In this document: one piece after another, positions 5,584 through 6,897 of the stretch
Layout: every line of letters begins with the position of its first letter
Numbering within the stretch: position 1 is the stretch's first letter
Program-made: the position numbers and the translations under genes
Notes under the pieces: generated by a model
The model's database searches: none
What the model saw: the letters and a program-made list of their open reading frames with translations, nothing else
What the model was told of the DNA's origin: nothing
NCBI GenBank assembly: GCA_015222915.1
Contig: JADFWE010000278.1
Coordinates: 1-6,897 of the forward strand
DNA: 6,897 bases
DNA from: Pseudomonadota bacterium
Lineage (GTDB): Bacteria; Pseudomonadota; Gammaproteobacteria; SZUA-229
Direction of reading: 5' to 3'

Positions 5584-6897
5584 ATCATTGCCTGCAGACA
5601 GTACCTGCTGCAGAGTATTTGCATACACATCGATATCTTCTTCGCTGCGCATCTCTGTGGTACAGACCAGGATGGCATCACCTAGCTCAGGATAAGTCTC
5701 TGACAGATCCAGTCCACCCAGTATGCCTTTCTCCATCAGCGCAGCGAGTATCTCTGCTGCTGTTTTACCGATGGATCTATCAAAGCCTAAAACCGTTTCA
5801 TGAAAGTGCGTACCGCTGAACACTTTGCTTACGCCATCGATTGCGGTAAGTTTTTCCACCAGCAGGTTGTTGTTAGCAAAACAGGCAGCGGCGGTATTTT
5901 CCAGGCCTCTCGCGCCCATGATCGACATATAGATAGTCGATGCTGTAACCACCAGCCCCTGATTGGTACAGATATTGGAGGTCGCCTTGGAGCGGCGGAT
6001 ATGCTGCTCACGCGCCTGTAACGTTAGTACGAACCCTTCCCTGCCATCGAGATCAACCGTACGGCCGACGATACGTCCCGGCATCTGTCGCACCAGTGCC
6101 TGCCGGCAGCATAACAGCCCGTAATACGGACCACCGGCTGACATCGGCGCACCTAGAGGCTGACCGTCACCGCAGGCGATATCGGCACCGCCTGTCCTGT
6201 CATTCTCATCATTGCCCCATCGGCCCGGCGGCTTTAATACAGCCACGGTCAAAGGGTTGATCGCCGCGATGACCAGGATATTGTTCTCATGTGCCCAGTC
6301 GGTAATCTCATCGACGGCTTCCAGCGCACCGAAAAAGTTCGGCTGCTGTAATACCAGTGCTGTGATATCACCGCCCTGGTGCTCAGCCTGTAATTTCAAC
6401 TGTTCCAGCGTAACCGTACCGCTGGCTTCATCGTAGGGTACTTCGACCAGTTCGATGGCCTGGCCTTTTACGATGGTATGCGCTGTTTTGCGGTACACCG
6501 GGTTTACCGTTGTCGGCATCAGGATCTTGCGTGATTTAGATTTACGGTTGGCACGCACTGCCATCAGCACTGCTTCTGCCAGCGAAGACGCACCGTCATA
6601 CATCGAAGCATTCGATACATCCATCGCGGTCAGCGCTGTCATCATGCTCTGGTATTCGTAGGTCAGCTGCAACGTGCCCTGTGACGCTTCTGCCTGGTAC
6701 GGTGTGTAAGCACTGTAATATTCACCGCGGGTAGTGATCTCCCACACGGCTGCCGGGATATGGTGCTCATAAGCACCGGCACCTAAAAAGCATAATGCCT
6801 TCGTATTCATGTCAGCACGCTGCTGCATCAGGCGCGCCACCTGCATCTCGTTCATGCCCGCCGGAACAGCAGACAACTCGCCAGCACGCAGGTGAGC
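5569..6897 (-). CDS. gcvPA: Glycine dehydrogenase (decarboxylating) subunit 1, 5' end outside window
   Basis: The N-terminal half of the split P-protein, the partner of GcvPB in glycine decarboxylation. The frame stays open to the right edge and reads [19 protein letters not shown], which matches the internal LRA...P.G.SE segment found about 35-45 residues into GcvPA proteins. The TTG at 6876 is therefore not the start, and the true N-terminus lies beyond the window. Family motifs include [12 protein letters not shown], the [14 protein letters not shown] segment, the [12 protein letters not shown] segment, [28 protein letters not shown] and the [18 protein letters not shown] segment. Between KPPGRWG and GADIACGDG it carries a few extra polar residues (NDENDRTG) compared with what I recall as typical. 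Expected partners gcvT and gcvH would lie upstream, off the right edge. Confidence 0.96.
   Translation of the reverse strand, partial: AHLRAGELSAVPAGMNEMQVARLMQQRADMNTKALCFLGAGAYEHHIPAAVWEITTRGEYYSAYTPYQAEASQGTLQLTYEYQSMMTALTAMDVSNASMYDGASSLAEAVLMAVRANRKSKSRKILMPTTVNPVYRKTAHTIVKGQAIELVEVPYDEASGTVTLEQLKLQAEHQGGDITALVLQQPNFFGALEAVDEITDWAHENNILVIAAINPLTVAVLKPPGRWGNDENDRTGGADIACGDGQPLGAPMSAGGPYYGLLCCRQALVRQMPGRIVGRTVDLDGREGFVLTLQAREQHIRRSKATSNICTNQGLVVTASTIYMSIMGARGLENTAAACFANNNLLVEKLTAIDGVSKVFSGTHFHETVLGFDRSIGKTAAEILAALMEKGILGGLDLSETYPELGDAILVCTTEMRSEEDIDVYANTLQQVLSAGNDEVAA

Overview
The window looks like ordinary chromosome from a gammaproteobacterium of roughly 50% GC. It holds six chromosomal genes plus unusually structured convergent intergenic regions. 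The lineage call is an inference from the gene set: a CbbY-type HAD phosphatase, a TauE/SafE permease, a FrnE-type DsbA protein, a chalcone-isomerase-like secreted protein, a GGDEF protein, and a split glycine dehydrogenase. A sulfur-oxidising or autotrophic relative would fit, but nothing here proves it. No RNA gene, CRISPR array, transposase or phage gene was seen.

Layout. Positions 1-2194 (+): the 3' part of a CbbY-like HAD hydrolase (5' end outside the window), then a TauE/SafE permease starting at TTG, then a FrnE-like thioredoxin-fold protein with its own consensus-like -10 box. The gaps are 54 and 59 nt, so read-through transcription is plausible. Positions 2195-2548: a gene-free convergent gap holding a 171-bp nested palindromic element. 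Positions 2549-3163 (-): an exported chalcone-isomerase-like protein. Positions 3164-3272: a divergent promoter region. Positions 3273-3968 (+): a small membrane diguanylate cyclase with intact GGEEF and I-site. Positions 3943-4111: three back-to-back inverted repeats spanning the ends of two convergent genes. Positions 4091-6897 (-): gcvPB and gcvPA, overlapping by 1 nt, with gcvPA running off the right edge; gcvT and gcvH may lie beyond it.

How the genes work together. GcvPA and GcvPB form the P-protein of the glycine cleavage system. The TauE-like permease and the FrnE-like protein are both plausibly linked to sulfur or thiol chemistry, but a joint role is only suggested by adjacency. The remaining genes look like independent housekeeping or signalling units.

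No novel protein system was found. The most interesting signal is non-coding. Both convergent junctions carry palindromic elements, of two different families. In one, the two sub-hairpins differ by exactly two compensatory base pairs. In the other, a palindrome is flanked on each side by a perfect inverted copy of the neighbouring gene's 3' end, with GC dinucleotides at every boundary.
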